Positions 48,839-60,600 are shown, counted from the first letter of the stretch. The stretch is DNA of 64,000 nucleotides from Actinoplanes sp. KI2 (GCF_025630775.1 NZ_JAOSZE010000002.1:186001-250000), one strand, 5' to 3'. Program-made: numbers and translations. Notes: generated by a model from the sequence alone, not told the origin.

Positions 48839-50281
48839 ATGATGTCGGAGAAGGCACAGATCGGGGTCACCGGTCTGGCGGTGATGGGGCGCAACCTGGC
48901 GCGCAACTTCGCCCGGCACGGCCACACCGTGGCCTTGCACAACCGCTCGTACGGCCGCACCAAGGAGCTGGTCGAGCAGTTCGGGCACGAAGGAAAGTTC
49001 ATCCCGTCCGAGTCCGCCGAGGATTTCGTCGCGAGCCTGGAGCGCCCCCGCCGGGTCGTGATCATGGTGAAGGCCGGTGGGCCGACCGACGCGGTGATCG
49101 ACGAGTTCGCGCCGCTGCTCGAGCCCGGCGACATGCTGATCGACGCGGGCAACGCGCACTACCTGGACACCCGGCGCCGCGAGGCCGCGCTGAAGGAGAT
49201 CGGCATCCACTTCGTGGGCGCGGGCGTCTCCGGCGGCGAGGAGGGCGCGCTGCACGGCCCGAGCATCATGCCGGGCGGCCCGAAGGAGTCGTACGTCGCG
49301 CTCGGCCCGCTGCTCGAGGACATCGCCGCGAAGGTGGACGGGGAGCCGTGCTGCGTGCACGTCGGCCCGGACGGCGCCGGCCACTTCGTGAAGATGGTGC
49401 ACAACGGCATCGAGTACGCCGACATGCAGCTCATCGCCGAGGCGTACGACCTGCTCCGTCAGGTGGGCGGCCACTCGCCGGCGGAGATCGCCGAGATCTT
49501 CAAGGGCTGGAACGACGGCCGGCTCGGCTCGTACCTGATCGAGATCACCGCCGAGGTGCTCAAGCAGGTCGACGCCGCGACCGGCAAGCCGTTCGTGGAC
49601 GTCGTGCTGGACCAGGCCGAGCAGAAGGGCACCGGCCGGTGGACCGTGCAGGCGGCGCTCGACCTCGCCGTGCCGGTCAGCGGCATCGCCGAGTCGGTGT
49701 TCGCCCGGGCGCTCTCCGGTGGGGCCGACACCCGCAAGGCGGCGGCCGAGGCGGGCCTGCCCGGTCCGACCGCCACCGCGGCCGAGCACGCCGGTGACCT
49801 GCAGGCCGACGTCGAGCAGGCGCTGTTCGCCTCGAAGATCGTCGCGTACGCGCAGGGCTTCCAGCAGATCCAGGCGGCCAGCAAGGAGTACGGCTGGGAG
49901 ATCGACCCGGGCGCGATGGCCAAGATCTGGCGGGCCGGCTGCATCATCCGGGCCAAGTTCCTGGACTTCATCAAGCAGGCGTACGACAAGCAGCCGGAGC
50001 TCGCGACGCTGCTGGTCGACGACTATTTCCTGGACGCGGTCAGCGGCGCACAGGACGCCTGGCGGCGGGTCGTGGCCACCGCGGCGGCGCAGGGCATCCC
50101 GGCGCCGGGCTTCGCGTCCGCGCTCGCCTACTACGACGGGCTGCGGGCCAAGCGGCTGCCGGCCGCGCTGATCCAGGGCCAGCGCGACTTCTTCGGCGCA
50201 CACACGTACCACCGCATCGACAAGCCCGGCTCGTTCCACACCCTCTGGGCGACCGACGACCGTAAAGAGGTCGAGGCCTAG
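48839..50281 (+). CDS. gnd: 6-phosphogluconate dehydrogenase, decarboxylating
   Basis: A 480-residue enzyme of the long (bacterial/eukaryotic) type; it oxidises and decarboxylates 6-phosphogluconate to ribulose 5-phosphate with NADP in the pentose phosphate pathway. IGVTGLAVMGRNLARNFARH is the Rossmann motif, VIMVKAGGPTDAVID and LIDAGNAHYLDTRRRE the coenzyme and substrate regions, VGAGVSGGEEGALHGPSIMP the conserved signature, and GHFVKMVHNGIEYADMQLIA contains the catalytic Lys. ATG at 48839 or 48842 follows GGAAGG. The stop overlaps the end of the GGDEF-EAL gene on the other strand by 4 bases. Confidence 0.97.
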   Translation: MMSEKAQIGVTGLAVMGRNLARNFARHGHTVALHNRSYGRTKELVEQFGHEGKFIPSESAEDFVASLERPRRVVIMVKAGGPTDAVIDEFAPLLEPGDMLIDAGNAHYLDTRRREAALKEIGIHFVGAGVSGGEEGALHGPSIMPGGPKESYVALGPLLEDIAAKVDGEPCCVHVGPDGAGHFVKMVHNGIEYADMQLIAEAYDLLRQVGGHSPAEIAEIFKGWNDGRLGSYLIEITAEVLKQVDAATGKPFVDVVLDQAEQKGTGRWTVQAALDLAVPVSGIAESVFARALSGGADTRKAAAEAGLPGPTATAAEHAGDLQADVEQALFASKIVAYAQGFQQIQAASKEYGWEIDPGAMAKIWRAGCIIRAKFLDFIKQAYDKQPELATLLVDDYFLDAVSGAQDAWRRVVATAAAQGIPAPGFASALAYYDGLRAKRLPAALIQGQRDFFGAHTYHRIDKPGSFHTLWATDDRKEVEA

Positions 50282-52587
50282 GAGATCGCGGGGACGGGGT
50301 CGGCAACCATCAGCCTGCCGGCCTCGTCCGCGGGCAGCGGCTTGGCCAGATAGAAACCCTGACCGAGCCGGTAGCCCATCTCACGCAGGCGCTCCAGCTG
50401 GGCCTGGCTCTCGATGCCCTCGGCCACCGCCGACAGCTGCAAGTACTCGGCCAGCTGGCCGACCGCCGCGGCGACCGCCAGGCGGCCGCGGTCGTCGCCG
50501 TCGGCGATGCCGTCGACAAACGACTTGTCCAGTTTCAGGACGTCGACCGGGAAGGCCCGCAGCAGCGACAGCGACGACTGGCCGGTGCCGAAGTCGTCGA
50601 GCGCCAGCCGGACACCCATCTCGTGCAGCGCGTTCAGCGTCTCGCGCACCTGCCGGCCGTCGGCCACCGACGACTCGGTGATCTCCACGACCAGGTTCTG
50701 CGGCAGCAGCCCGGTCTCGCTGAGCACCGCCGCGACCTCGTCGACGAAGCCCGGCTCGCGCAGCTGGCGGACCGCCACGTTCACGTTGATCGTCTTGATC
50801 GCGCCGTCGCCGTACTCGGCGTGCCAGCGGGCCAGCTGCTCGCAGGCCTCGCGCAGCACCCACGAGCCGAGCGGCACGATCAGCCCGGACCGCTCGGCGA
50901 CCGGGATGAACTCGCCGGGCGAGACGAACCCGCGCACCGGGTGGTTCCAGCGGACCAGGGCCTCGGCGCCGTGCAGCCAGCCGGTGACGATGTCGAAGAC
51001 GGGCTGGTACAGCAGGTACAGCTCGTGCCGGACGAGCGCGTTGTGCAGCTCGCTGGCGAGCCGGGCGTGGTTGACCACGTCGTGGCGCATCCGCGGCTCG
51101 AAGCGCACCCAGGCCGCCTTGCCGCCGGCCTTCGCTTCGTACATGGCGATGTCGGCGTTGCGCAGCACCTCGTCGGCGCCGTCGCCCTGCCCGGCGATCG
51201 CCACGCCGACGCTGGCGTTCGCGAGCAGCTGGTGCTCGCCGACCCGGAACGGCTCGGCCAGGGCGTGCAGGGTCCGCGCCGCGGCGTCCTCGGCGACCCC
51301 GATGTCATCGGCGTCGAGCAGCACGGCGAACTCGTCGCCGCCGAGCCGGGCCGGCAGGTCGCGGGCGGCGCCGCTCTGCCGCAGCCGCTGGGCGACCTGG
51401 TAGAGCAGCTGGTCGCCGAAGGCCGGGCCCATCGAGTCGTTGATCATCTTGAAGTCGTCGATGTCGATCAGCAGCACGGTGGCCGGCCGGTGCCCGGCGA
51501 GGCGCTCGGCGAGCGCGGTGCCGAACCGGGTGCGGTTGGCGAGCCCGGTCAGCGGGTCGGTCATCGCGAGCCGCTCGAGCTCGGTCTGCTGGGTGCGGAT
51601 GCCCTGCACGAGGCGGTTGTTCTCGCGCAGGCCGAGCAGCTGGCGGGCCACCGTGCAGACCACGATCAGCACGCCGCCGATGATGACGGCGCGCTCGCGG
51701 CCGTCCATCTGCCGAGCGGAGACCACGACGACCAGGCCGGCCGTGGTGGTGACGGCGAGCAGCGGGAGCAGGTCCCACATCGAGCGGCGCTGCTTGACCG
51801 CCGCGGTCTCCGGGCGGGCCAGGACCATCCGCTGGCGGTACGCGGCCGCGCAGAACGCGACGGCGACCAGCGGGCCGGCCAGCAGCCTGATCGTCAGGCG
51901 GGGGCCGGACGCCGCGGTCAGCAGCATGACGACCACGGCCAACTCGGTGATCGGGGCGATCGCCAGCATCCGCAGCGCGCGCGAGTCGACCGGGCCGCCG
52001 CGCGCGGTCACCGCCTTCCCGAGGATCACCAGGGCGAGCAGGCCGGCCACGCCGACCGCGCCGGCCGCGATCCGGGTGGTGTGGTCCGTGCCCGGCGGCG
52101 TGAAGCTGAGCACCACATACCAGAAGAACAGGGTCCCGGCCACGACGACGACGGCGCTGTCCAGCAGGATGCGCACCCAGCCGACCGCGGACTTCTCGCC
52201 CAGCGGGAGCCGGACGAGCGCGGCCATCCCCCAGAAGATGCCGAGGATGTCCATCCCGGCGGGCAGCAGCGAGATGCCGGACTCGTCGTTGGCCAGCGCG
52301 AACGCGACGACGCCGGCCAGGAACAGGATGACCGAGGCATGCGCCATCTGCCGCCAGAACGCGCGGACCGGCCGCGCCACCATGACCGCCGAGCCGATCT
52401 GCCCGCAGGTGTAGGCGGCTGCGGCCAGCGCTATCGGCGAGCCGGCCAACCCGATCATCAGACTGCTGTGGCCGCGGAACGGCAGCCAGCAGAGCTCCGC
52501 CAGCACCACGGCGACCGCGACGAGCAGCGGCCAGAGCGCCCCGCGCGGTTGAGCCGGGGGCCGAACGGGCACGACGCGATCAGGCAT
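50278..52587 (-). CDS. Membrane GGDEF-EAL protein (cyclic di-GMP turnover)
   Basis: A 769-residue dual-domain protein. Residues 18-310 contain about nine transmembrane helices. The diguanylate cyclase domain starts at MTDPLTGLANRTRFG near residue 342 and has LGGDEFAVLLDADD, an intact GGDEF near 414. The EAL domain has EALVRWNHPVRG near 540, EITESSVAD, DDFGTGQSSLSLL and KLDKSFVDG. The last section is highly similar in layout to the protein at 7183-10209 but lacks a PAS domain and has a different membrane region, so these are paralogues with different inputs. An inverted repeat covers its ribosome binding site. Confidence 0.93.
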   Translation of the reverse strand: MPDRVVPVRPPAQPRGALWPLLVAVAVVLAELCWLPFRGHSSLMIGLAGSPIALAAAAYTCGQIGSAVMVARPVRAFWRQMAHASVILFLAGVVAFALANDESGISLLPAGMDILGIFWGMAALVRLPLGEKSAVGWVRILLDSAVVVVAGTLFFWYVVLSFTPPGTDHTTRIAAGAVGVAGLLALVILGKAVTARGGPVDSRALRMLAIAPITELAVVVMLLTAASGPRLTIRLLAGPLVAVAFCAAAYRQRMVLARPETAAVKQRRSMWDLLPLLAVTTTAGLVVVVSARQMDGRERAVIIGGVLIVVCTVARQLLGLRENNRLVQGIRTQQTELERLAMTDPLTGLANRTRFGTALAERLAGHRPATVLLIDIDDFKMINDSMGPAFGDQLLYQVAQRLRQSGAARDLPARLGGDEFAVLLDADDIGVAEDAAARTLHALAEPFRVGEHQLLANASVGVAIAGQGDGADEVLRNADIAMYEAKAGGKAAWVRFEPRMRHDVVNHARLASELHNALVRHELYLLYQPVFDIVTGWLHGAEALVRWNHPVRGFVSPGEFIPVAERSGLIVPLGSWVLREACEQLARWHAEYGDGAIKTINVNVAVRQLREPGFVDEVAAVLSETGLLPQNLVVEITESSVADGRQVRETLNALHEMGVRLALDDFGTGQSSLSLLRAFPVDVLKLDKSFVDGIADGDDRGRLAVAAAVGQLAEYLQLSAVAEGIESQAQLERLREMGYRLGQGFYLAKPLPADEAGRLMVADPVPAIS

Positions 52588-52592
52588 GCGCT

Positions 52593-52650
52593 CCCCCGGC
52601 TCCCGAATAGGTCTGTCGTTGCGACTTACCTGTCGGCCGGGAGCCTGGGG
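52593..52650 (-). promoter_or_regulatory. Inverted repeat that can hide the ribosome binding site of the GGDEF-EAL gene
   Basis: Arms at 52593-52605 (CCCCCGGCTCCCG on the plus strand) and 52638-52650 (CGGGAGCCTGGGG) pair over 12 of 13 positions with a 32-base loop. On the mRNA the 3' arm reads CGGGAGCCGGGGG and overlaps the GGGGGAG that serves as Shine-Dalgarno, 5 bases before the start codon. It may also end transcription of the pgm gene upstream. Confidence 0.45.
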
Positions 52651-52659
52651 AGCTGAGGC

Positions 52660-54303
<1,644 letters not shown>

Positions 54304-54322
54304 CGGGGGCCTCCTAGAGACA

Positions 54323-54395
54323 CAGGTAACCTGCCTGGCAGCCTATCGATACCTGACCCCGCGGACATCTCGGGAGGTAACCCTCTGTCCGCGGG
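54323..54395. promoter_or_regulatory. Symmetry-rich divergent promoter region between pgm and copCD
   Basis: The 128-base gap contains CAGGTAACCTG (54323-54333, palindromic around one base), TATCGATA (54345-54352 region) and a perfect 10-base inverted repeat CCCGCGGACA (54358-54367) / TGTCCGCGGG (54386-54395). AGGTAACC occurs twice, about 50 bases apart. These look like binding sites; the regulator is unknown, and no typical CsoR or CopY box is recognised. Confidence 0.35.
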
Positions 54396-54431
54396 TTGAA
54401 CCTTTCCGTTCCCCTATCCGAACTACGGGAT

Positions 54432-56087
54432 GTGACGAGGCCGGTGCGCTTACTACTTGTGCTGTTCGTAGCGTTCGGCGCGCTCCTCGCCCCCGCCGGC
54501 CCGGCCAGCGCGCACGCCGCGCTGATCGGCTCCACACCCGCGCCCGGCAGCATCATCGGCAGCTCGCCGACCGAGATCGTGGTGACCTTCAGCGAGGCGA
54601 TCACCCCGGTCGCCGGCCGCGTGCAGGTGCTCGACCCGGCCGGCAAGCGGATCTCCGGCACCCCCACGGTCGCCGGCGCCACCCTGCGCATCCCGGTCCG
54701 GCGCGCCGCCCAGCCGCTCGGCACCTACCTGGTCAGCTACCGGGTGATCTCGGCGGACACGCACCCGGTCGGCGGCGCCATCACGTTCTCGGTCGGTGCG
54801 CCGTCGGCCGCGCCGGCCGCCGACGACGACATCAGGACCCATCGTTCGGTTGCGGTGGCGACGCCGGTCGCGCACTTCCTTTCGTACGCCGGGCTCACCC
54901 TCGCCGCCGGCCCGGCGCTGTTCCTCGCCCTGCTCTGGCCCCGGCGGCGGACCCGGACGGGCGCGACCCGCGTCGCGTACACCGGACTGGTTTTGATCTT
55001 TGCGGCGACGCTGGCGGCGCTGTGGACGCAGGCGCCCGCCAGCAGCGGCTCGGCCCTGTGGGACGTGTCCCCCGGCGAGCTCGGCGCGGTGCTGACCAGC
55101 CCCTACGGCCTCGCGCTGAGCGCACGCCTCGCGGTGCTCGCGATCCTGGCCGGCCTGCTGCCCCCGGTGCTGCGCGGCGGCGGCTCACGGGCGCGCGGCC
55201 TGCTCGTGCTCGGGCTCGGCGTGGCCGGCCTGGTGACCTGGCCGCTGACCGGGCACGCGGCCGCGTCGCCGCTCTCCCCCGCGATCGTCGCCTCGGACGT
55301 CGTACACCTCGGCGCGATGTCGGTCTGGCTCGGCGGCCTGCTCACGCTGAGCGTGTTCCTGCTGCGCGGGACCGACCCGCGGGTGCTCGGCGTGCTGCTG
55401 CCCGCCTGGTCACGCTGGGCGGCCCTCGCGGTGGTCTGGCTGGTGGCCGCCGGCGCGGTGCAGGCGGTCGTGCAGGTCGGCTCGGTGCCGGCGCTGTGGC
55501 GCACCGACTACGGGCGGCTGCTGCTCGCCAAGCTCGCGGTGCTGGCGGTGACGCTGAGCGTGGCCTACGTCGCCCGGCGCCTGGTGAACCGGCGGCAGGT
55601 GGTGAGCTCGGGCCCGCGCGCGATCCGGCGCACGGTCGGCATCGAGGTCCTCGCCACGACGGTGATCCTCGGGCTGAGCGCCGTGCTGGTGCAGGTCAAC
55701 CCCGGCCGCAGCGCCTCGGTGGACCAGGGCGCCGTCCGCGACGACGGGGTGTCCCAGACGCTGACCTGCCCGCTCTACACGCTGCAGTTCAACATCTACC
55801 CCGCAAAGCTGGGCGACAACAACACGATCCACGCGTTCGTCTACACCCCGGCCGGCGCACCGCTGCCGGCCGACCAGTGGACCGTGACCTCCCGGCTGCT
55901 CGGCCGCGACCTCGAGCCGGTGAGCCAGCCGCTGCTGCCGCTGCAGCCCCGCCACCACGCGGCCGGCGCGATCACGTTCCCCTACCCGGGCAACTACGAG
56001 ATCAAGTTCACCGTACGGATCGGCGAGCTCGACGAGGCGACGGTCCAGACCACGATCTCGATCGGCTCCGACCCCGCGGCCAGGTGA
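54432..56087 (+). CDS. CopC-CopD fusion protein with C-terminal FixH-like domain
   Basis: A 551-residue membrane protein. The signal peptide ends with GPASA before His-28, giving the mature start HAALIGSTPAPGSIIGSSPT; this His is the first copper ligand of CopC. The CopC domain runs to about residue 125 (PVGGAITFSVGAPSA). Then come about eight transmembrane helices of CopD with VAHFLSYAGLTLAAGPALFL, VWLGGLLTLSVFLL and GTDPRVLGVLL. The last ~110 residues (LQFNIYPAKLGDNNTIHAFV, YEIKFTVRIGE) resemble a FixH/YcnI-partner beta-sandwich exposed outside. It handles copper import or storage at the membrane. The GTG at 54432 is the likeliest start. Confidence 0.88.
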   Translation: MTRPVRLLLVLFVAFGALLAPAGPASAHAALIGSTPAPGSIIGSSPTEIVVTFSEAITPVAGRVQVLDPAGKRISGTPTVAGATLRIPVRRAAQPLGTYLVSYRVISADTHPVGGAITFSVGAPSAAPAADDDIRTHRSVAVATPVAHFLSYAGLTLAAGPALFLALLWPRRRTRTGATRVAYTGLVLIFAATLAALWTQAPASSGSALWDVSPGELGAVLTSPYGLALSARLAVLAILAGLLPPVLRGGGSRARGLLVLGLGVAGLVTWPLTGHAAASPLSPAIVASDVVHLGAMSVWLGGLLTLSVFLLRGTDPRVLGVLLPAWSRWAALAVVWLVAAGAVQAVVQVGSVPALWRTDYGRLLLAKLAVLAVTLSVAYVARRLVNRRQVVSSGPRAIRRTVGIEVLATTVILGLSAVLVQVNPGRSASVDQGAVRDDGVSQTLTCPLYTLQFNIYPAKLGDNNTIHAFVYTPAGAPLPADQWTVTSRLLGRDLEPVSQPLLPLQPRHHAAGAITFPYPGNYEIKFTVRIGELDEATVQTTISIGSDPAAR

Positions 56088-56178
56088 TCTCGCCGGGCGA
56101 CACCCGGGCGAGTGGCCAAGCGGTGCGGACGATGCGGGGTCCCCGGCCCGCGCGTCGGGCGGACCGGGGACCCGTCTG

Positions 56179-56814
56179 TCACGACAGCTTGACGCGCTCG
56201 ATGTAACCCCAGCGCTTGGCGTTCGGAACGTAGACGTACACCCAAGCGCCGTTCGATCGACTCTTGGCCGTCAGGTCGACATGCCAGCCGGACGGCACGT
56301 TGCCCACGACGAAGTTCGCCGGATCGCGCAGCATCGCGTTGTGCTTCACCAGCTGGTGCCTGGCCGTGACAGGTGCCGGCGGCATGCTGAAGCGTACGGT
56401 CCGCCAGCTCGCCCTTCCGGTTTCCTTTGCACCCTGCTGGCTGCGGCCCTGCAGGATGAGCTCGGGCTCGTCCTTGATGCAACGGCGCTGAGTGAAGCCC
56501 CACCACGGGTACGTCTTGTGCTTGGCGCGCACCGGATCGGAGACGACCGCCCAGTCCTTGTTGACGTTGTAGCGCCAGATGATCCGCTTCCGTCCGGCCG
56601 GCACCGCGAAAGTCTTCCCGCTGCCGATGACGCCCTTCTTCGGATAGTTCGGGTAAACGGTGCATTCGCTGGAGGTGTCGTACTTTACGAGAAGCTTCAC
56701 GGTGTGCGACGCCGCGGTCGACTCACCCGCGTCCGCCGAGGTGACGGACACGAATGCAGCAATTAGTCCACCGACAATCACTGTCGCGATCACAGGTACG
56801 CGAAATCGTTTCAT
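56179..56814 (-). CDS. Secreted protein of unknown function with SH3-like C-terminus
   Basis: A 211-residue exported protein. Signal peptide FRVPVIATVIVGGLIAAFVS followed by ADAGE. The mature part has a lysine/aromatic-rich body (CTVYPNYPKKGVIGSGKTFA, PWWGFTQRRCIKDEPELILQ) with two cysteines, and a final strand region GAWVYVYVPNAKRWGYIERV as in bacterial SH3 domains. Codon use is less GC-biased than in neighbouring genes. The ATG at 56814 follows GAGAGGAAACC. It is divergent from the HTH-SH3 gene and shares a small intergenic region with it. Confidence 0.65.
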   Translation of the reverse strand: MKRFRVPVIATVIVGGLIAAFVSVTSADAGESTAASHTVKLLVKYDTSSECTVYPNYPKKGVIGSGKTFAVPAGRKRIIWRYNVNKDWAVVSDPVRAKHKTYPWWGFTQRRCIKDEPELILQGRSQQGAKETGRASWRTVRFSMPPAPVTARHQLVKHNAMLRDPANFVVGNVPSGWHVDLTAKSRSNGAWVYVYVPNAKRWGYIERVKLS

Positions 56815-56835
56815 GGTTTCCTCTCGCATCTCGGC

Positions 56836-56858
56836 CAAATGCCGCGAGTCGGCATTTG
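56836..56858. promoter_or_regulatory. Inverted repeat in the divergent promoter of the HTH-SH3 pair
   Basis: CAAATGCCG (56836-56844) and CGGCATTTG (56850-56858) are perfect 9-base arms around CGAGT, between the two divergent genes. Another stem, CCCGCC-AGCATC-GGCGGG, starts at about 56886. The first is a good candidate operator for the adjacent XRE-type regulator. Confidence 0.5.
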
Positions 56859-56928
56859 CAGCAATCCAAACCGGTCGAGTAATATCCCGCCAGCATCGGC
56901 GGGGCAGTCGGGAAAGACGGGATATCCC

Positions 56929-57684
56929 ATGCCCATGACCAGGGAAAACCACTCGTTGCGCGCTGAGCGGCGCGGGAAAAGGGAAATAGTGGGACGCCCC
57001 CGGAAGGCAATATCTCGACCACAGCCTGTCCACGAGTTCGCGGAGGCATTGGAAGCGGCACGGGAATCGCTGGACATGAGCCAGGCCGACCTCGCGAAGG
57101 TGCTGCATTTCTCGACGTCGACGGTGTCCCGATGGCTCACCGGCGCGACGGTTCCGGCAGCCGATCAGATCAAGCCGTTGGCAAATCGCCTCGAGCCCGG
57201 TGAGTTCGCGGAACTGGAGCGCTTGCGCGTCATAGCGGCGGTCATCGCCGTGCGGCCTGCGGTGGCGGAGACCACGGTGGAGCATTCCGCCGAGGCGCAG
57301 GTCGTGATGCTGCCGCCGGTCGGGCGGCGCCCGCGGTGGTGGATCGGCGCTGCTGCGGCTGCCGCGATCGCCGGCTCGGCAGCCGTCGTCGTCCCGATCG
57401 TCGGCGGTGGCTCGGAGGACGCCGACAGCAGCGACACCGGACGGACCACCGTCGTGCCGGTGGCCGGGAACCCGGTCTACTGGCAGTGCACCGACCGGAA
57501 ACGCTCGATCCTCTCGGCGCCGGGCAAGAGCCGGGGCGGCGATCCGGTCGGCGCCCTGGATCGGGGCGCCGCCTTCGTGGTCATCGCCAAGACTGATTAC
57601 TGGCGAAACGGTTATGTCCGGGACGACCCTCGCCACACCCGCGGGTGGGTCATGAACGACTATCTGTTCCCACACCCGTGCTGA
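56929..57684 (+). CDS. Membrane-spanning XRE-type regulator with extracytoplasmic SH3-like domain
   Basis: A 251-residue one-component signalling protein. Residues about 35-100 form an XRE/Cro helix-turn-helix with the recognition part LDMSQADLAKVLHFSTSTVS then RWLTGATVPAADQIKPLANR. A linker leads to one transmembrane helix at about 137-158 (IGAAAAAAIAGSAAVVVPIV). Outside the membrane, a small SH3-like domain follows: YWQCTDRKRSILSAPGKSRG, and the ending TRGWVMNDYLFPHPC, with two cysteines likely in a disulfide. DNA binding inside plus a peptidoglycan-type SH3 outside suggests envelope sensing. The start is ATG at 56929 or 56935. The gene is convergent with and only 13 bases from the NACHT gene. 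Confidence 0.75.
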   Translation: MPMTRENHSLRAERRGKREIVGRPRKAISRPQPVHEFAEALEAARESLDMSQADLAKVLHFSTSTVSRWLTGATVPAADQIKPLANRLEPGEFAELERLRVIAAVIAVRPAVAETTVEHSAEAQVVMLPPVGRRPRWWIGAAAAAAIAGSAAVVVPIVGGGSEDADSSDTGRTTVVPVAGNPVYWQCTDRKRSILSAPGKSRGGDPVGALDRGAAFVVIAKTDYWRNGYVRDDPRHTRGWVMNDYLFPHPC

Positions 57685-57697
57685 CCGCACACCACGA

Positions 57698-60600
57698 TCA
57701 GGCCGTTGCCAGAACGAGCGCCTCCATGGGGTAGCCGTTCCTGGTGCGGCGGCGCATCAGACAGGTAGCTGCGGCCAGGCGGCGCAGCATGGCTGCGAGC
57801 GCTTCATCGTGGGCGTACATCGCCTCAGCGGCCAGGACCAGCGCAGGTACCCGGATCGCCAGGGCGGCATCGGCGGTCATCGGTTGCTGCCTGGCGAGGA
57901 TCGGCGCGGCGCTGCTGTGCAACCGTCGAAGCACGGTCCTGGCCCATATCGGCGACGAGCCACCGAGCAGCACCGAATCGGGAAGTGGGCGAATCATCTC
58001 GGCGAGGCGGCCAAGATCGACCGGGATGGGCTCCGGCGTCGCAGCGGCTGAGAAGTGCAGCAGAGCCGCGGCGAGCCTGGTGACGGAATCGTGAGTCCTC
58101 TCCGTCGCCCGCGGCTCCAGCAGAGCAGTGACAGCCATGCTGAGACTGATGCCGAGCGTGTTTCGAGGCGGACTCCCGGAACCGTCGCCCTTGTCTCCGG
58201 CGAAACCGACCGGGTCCACGTCCATACCGAGGCGGTGCTCGAGCAGGGACGGCGGCACGGCCGGCCCGGAGCGGACCTCCCAGAGTTCGCGTAACCGGCG
58301 CCGGGCCCGGTCGATGTGGCCGCGGATGGCGCGGGCTTGTGGCAGCACACTGTCGACGCCCATGTCACGGTTCCACTCCTGCGCGATGGCGACATCGCGC
58401 CCCAGCGATGCCGCCTTCTCCAGGCTTTCGACAGTGCGCGCGATCGTATGGCGGGAGAGGATCCGGTCTATCTCCACGGCGACTCCCGACTCGATGCCGG
58501 GAACATCGCGCAGCGCGCGGTCCAGGGCCGTGGCAGCCTCGTGGGCGAAACCCAGCTCGCGCCGCAGATCGTCCAGTGCCGATGAGTTCTCCAGCCCGCC
58601 GGCATCACTGCCCGACCGGATGGCAACCGTGCTCTGCGCCAACTCGTCCGCGGCCGATTGAAGCGGCACGCTGCTCGACTGGAGACGCCGAACTGCCTCG
58701 GTCGCGGTCGCGCTGAGTAGCCGGATCAGCACTCGGGACTGGCGCAGATCGGCCACCGCACCGGACAGCAGCTCGCCGGCTGAAACGACGTTTGTCGATG
58801 GTTCGCCCGGCGGCGCCCAAACGGCAGGTGTGCTCGACGCATTCGCGCGGGCCCACACCCGCCGGCCACGAGACCGCAGCACCTGCGCGGACGGGCCCGT
58901 GGCGTGTGCCAACGCGTCCAGCTCATCCGGCGTGGGGAGCCGGTAGAGAACCCCGGTCCCTCGGTTTGCGGCACTGCCGACCGCGGCGCCGACGGCATTG
59001 ATCCAGGTGACAAATGCTGCCGCGTCCGTGCTCCACAGGCCCCGGACCGGCGAGTGCTGCCCGCCCTCCGGGCGGCCGTCCGGTGGCGGCGTCCGAGTAT
59101 CCATTCGGAAAAGCCAGTAGAGGTCGGACTCGACGGGATCCGGACAGATGTGCGTACCGGACGGAGTAGCAACCAGCTTCCGCAGGTATCGGTTTGCCAG
59201 TACGCCGGCGACCAAGCGGCGGCTCTCCGCGCTGGCGCCGGGCGCGAAAGCATCCTTCAAGACTTCGGCGAGTCGCTCCCTGAGCTCCGGCGCAAGTTCG
59301 GCGCCGATCTCGGCGCACTCGAACGCCAGGGACAACGCAGCGGGCGTTGCCGACCGCAATGCCGATTCAACGATCGCGTCGGCGTCGGCGCCGGCCAGGT
59401 AGAGCAACGTGGTCTCGCGCCACCACGGGTTGTCCACGGCGTCGATCAATACTCGTTCGAGGCCTTGATCTTGGATGTATCGGGCCGCGAGGTACTCCTG
59501 AAAGGTCAGATGGGCGAACGCGTAGAGGTCGCGTCCCCGTTCCACCAGCAGGCCGTTGGATCCGACATCGTGGACGAAGTCCTCCGCGGCCACCTCGGTG
59601 GAGATTCGCCGCAGTCGCGGCGAGATGCCGTCGAACAGTTTCCGCCGGCTGATGTCGCGGGTGCCGGACTTCATCATCTCGAAGGCCAGCCAGGCGAGCA
59701 GGCGCTCTTTGCCGATCCCGGGCAGGTTCAGGTCAATCCGTTTGGCCTCCTGGCGACGCCAGAGCATGACCTGGCACACCTCGCCGTAAAGGTCGGCTCG
59801 GCTGTTCGGCAGCGATCGGCGGTAACGGTGCACGTTCGCAATCATGGTGAGCAACAACGGGTTGATCGTCAGTTCGTACAGCGCCGGGGTCGCGGCCAAA
59901 CGGTCGAGCAGGTCATCGGCCGCTTCTCGGGCCAGCATCTCCACCTCGCGCCCGGTGGTACCGGTGGCCCGGCGCTCGACTGCCAGGTACCACCCATGGA
60001 GGAAGCGATGGACCTGATCGGGGGTGAACGACAGGACCTGAAGGGTGGTCGCGGACTCGACGTATTCGTCCCGATAGCCGTGCGGGCGGGACGTCACGAC
60101 GAAGTCGTTGCGCGGGAATATGGCCACCTGCTGATTGACCCAGGCCACGACGGCGCGTCGCTTGTCGGCGCTGGCCACCTCGTCCAAACCGTCGAGCAGG
60201 ACGACACATTTACCGCGCGTCAGCCGGCTCTCCCACCACCCACCAGGTTCCGGAACCGGCAACGACGGGAGCCCCAGCCGGATGAGCTTGGACAGCGGCA
60301 TGGTGGGTTCGCCGGCCACCGCATCGGCGTGGTCCCGCAGCTGCAGCAGGACGGGAATCGGTCGGCGGCGCTCCGCAGGCGTGCGGGCGGTGTGCCGGGC
60401 CACGTAGTTGAGCAGGGTGGTCTTGCCACTTCCCGGGGCACCCAGCACGGCCAGCACCACCGGCTCCGCCTGATCGAGGAAGTCCCAGATGGACTGCCGA
60501 CCAGCGTCCTCGGCGGCGGCCGGGCCGAGCAGCCCTGGTGAAACCTGGCTCGGTGCACGCGCGGTGAGACGCACGTCCACGAACACCTCGTCCAGCTCCG

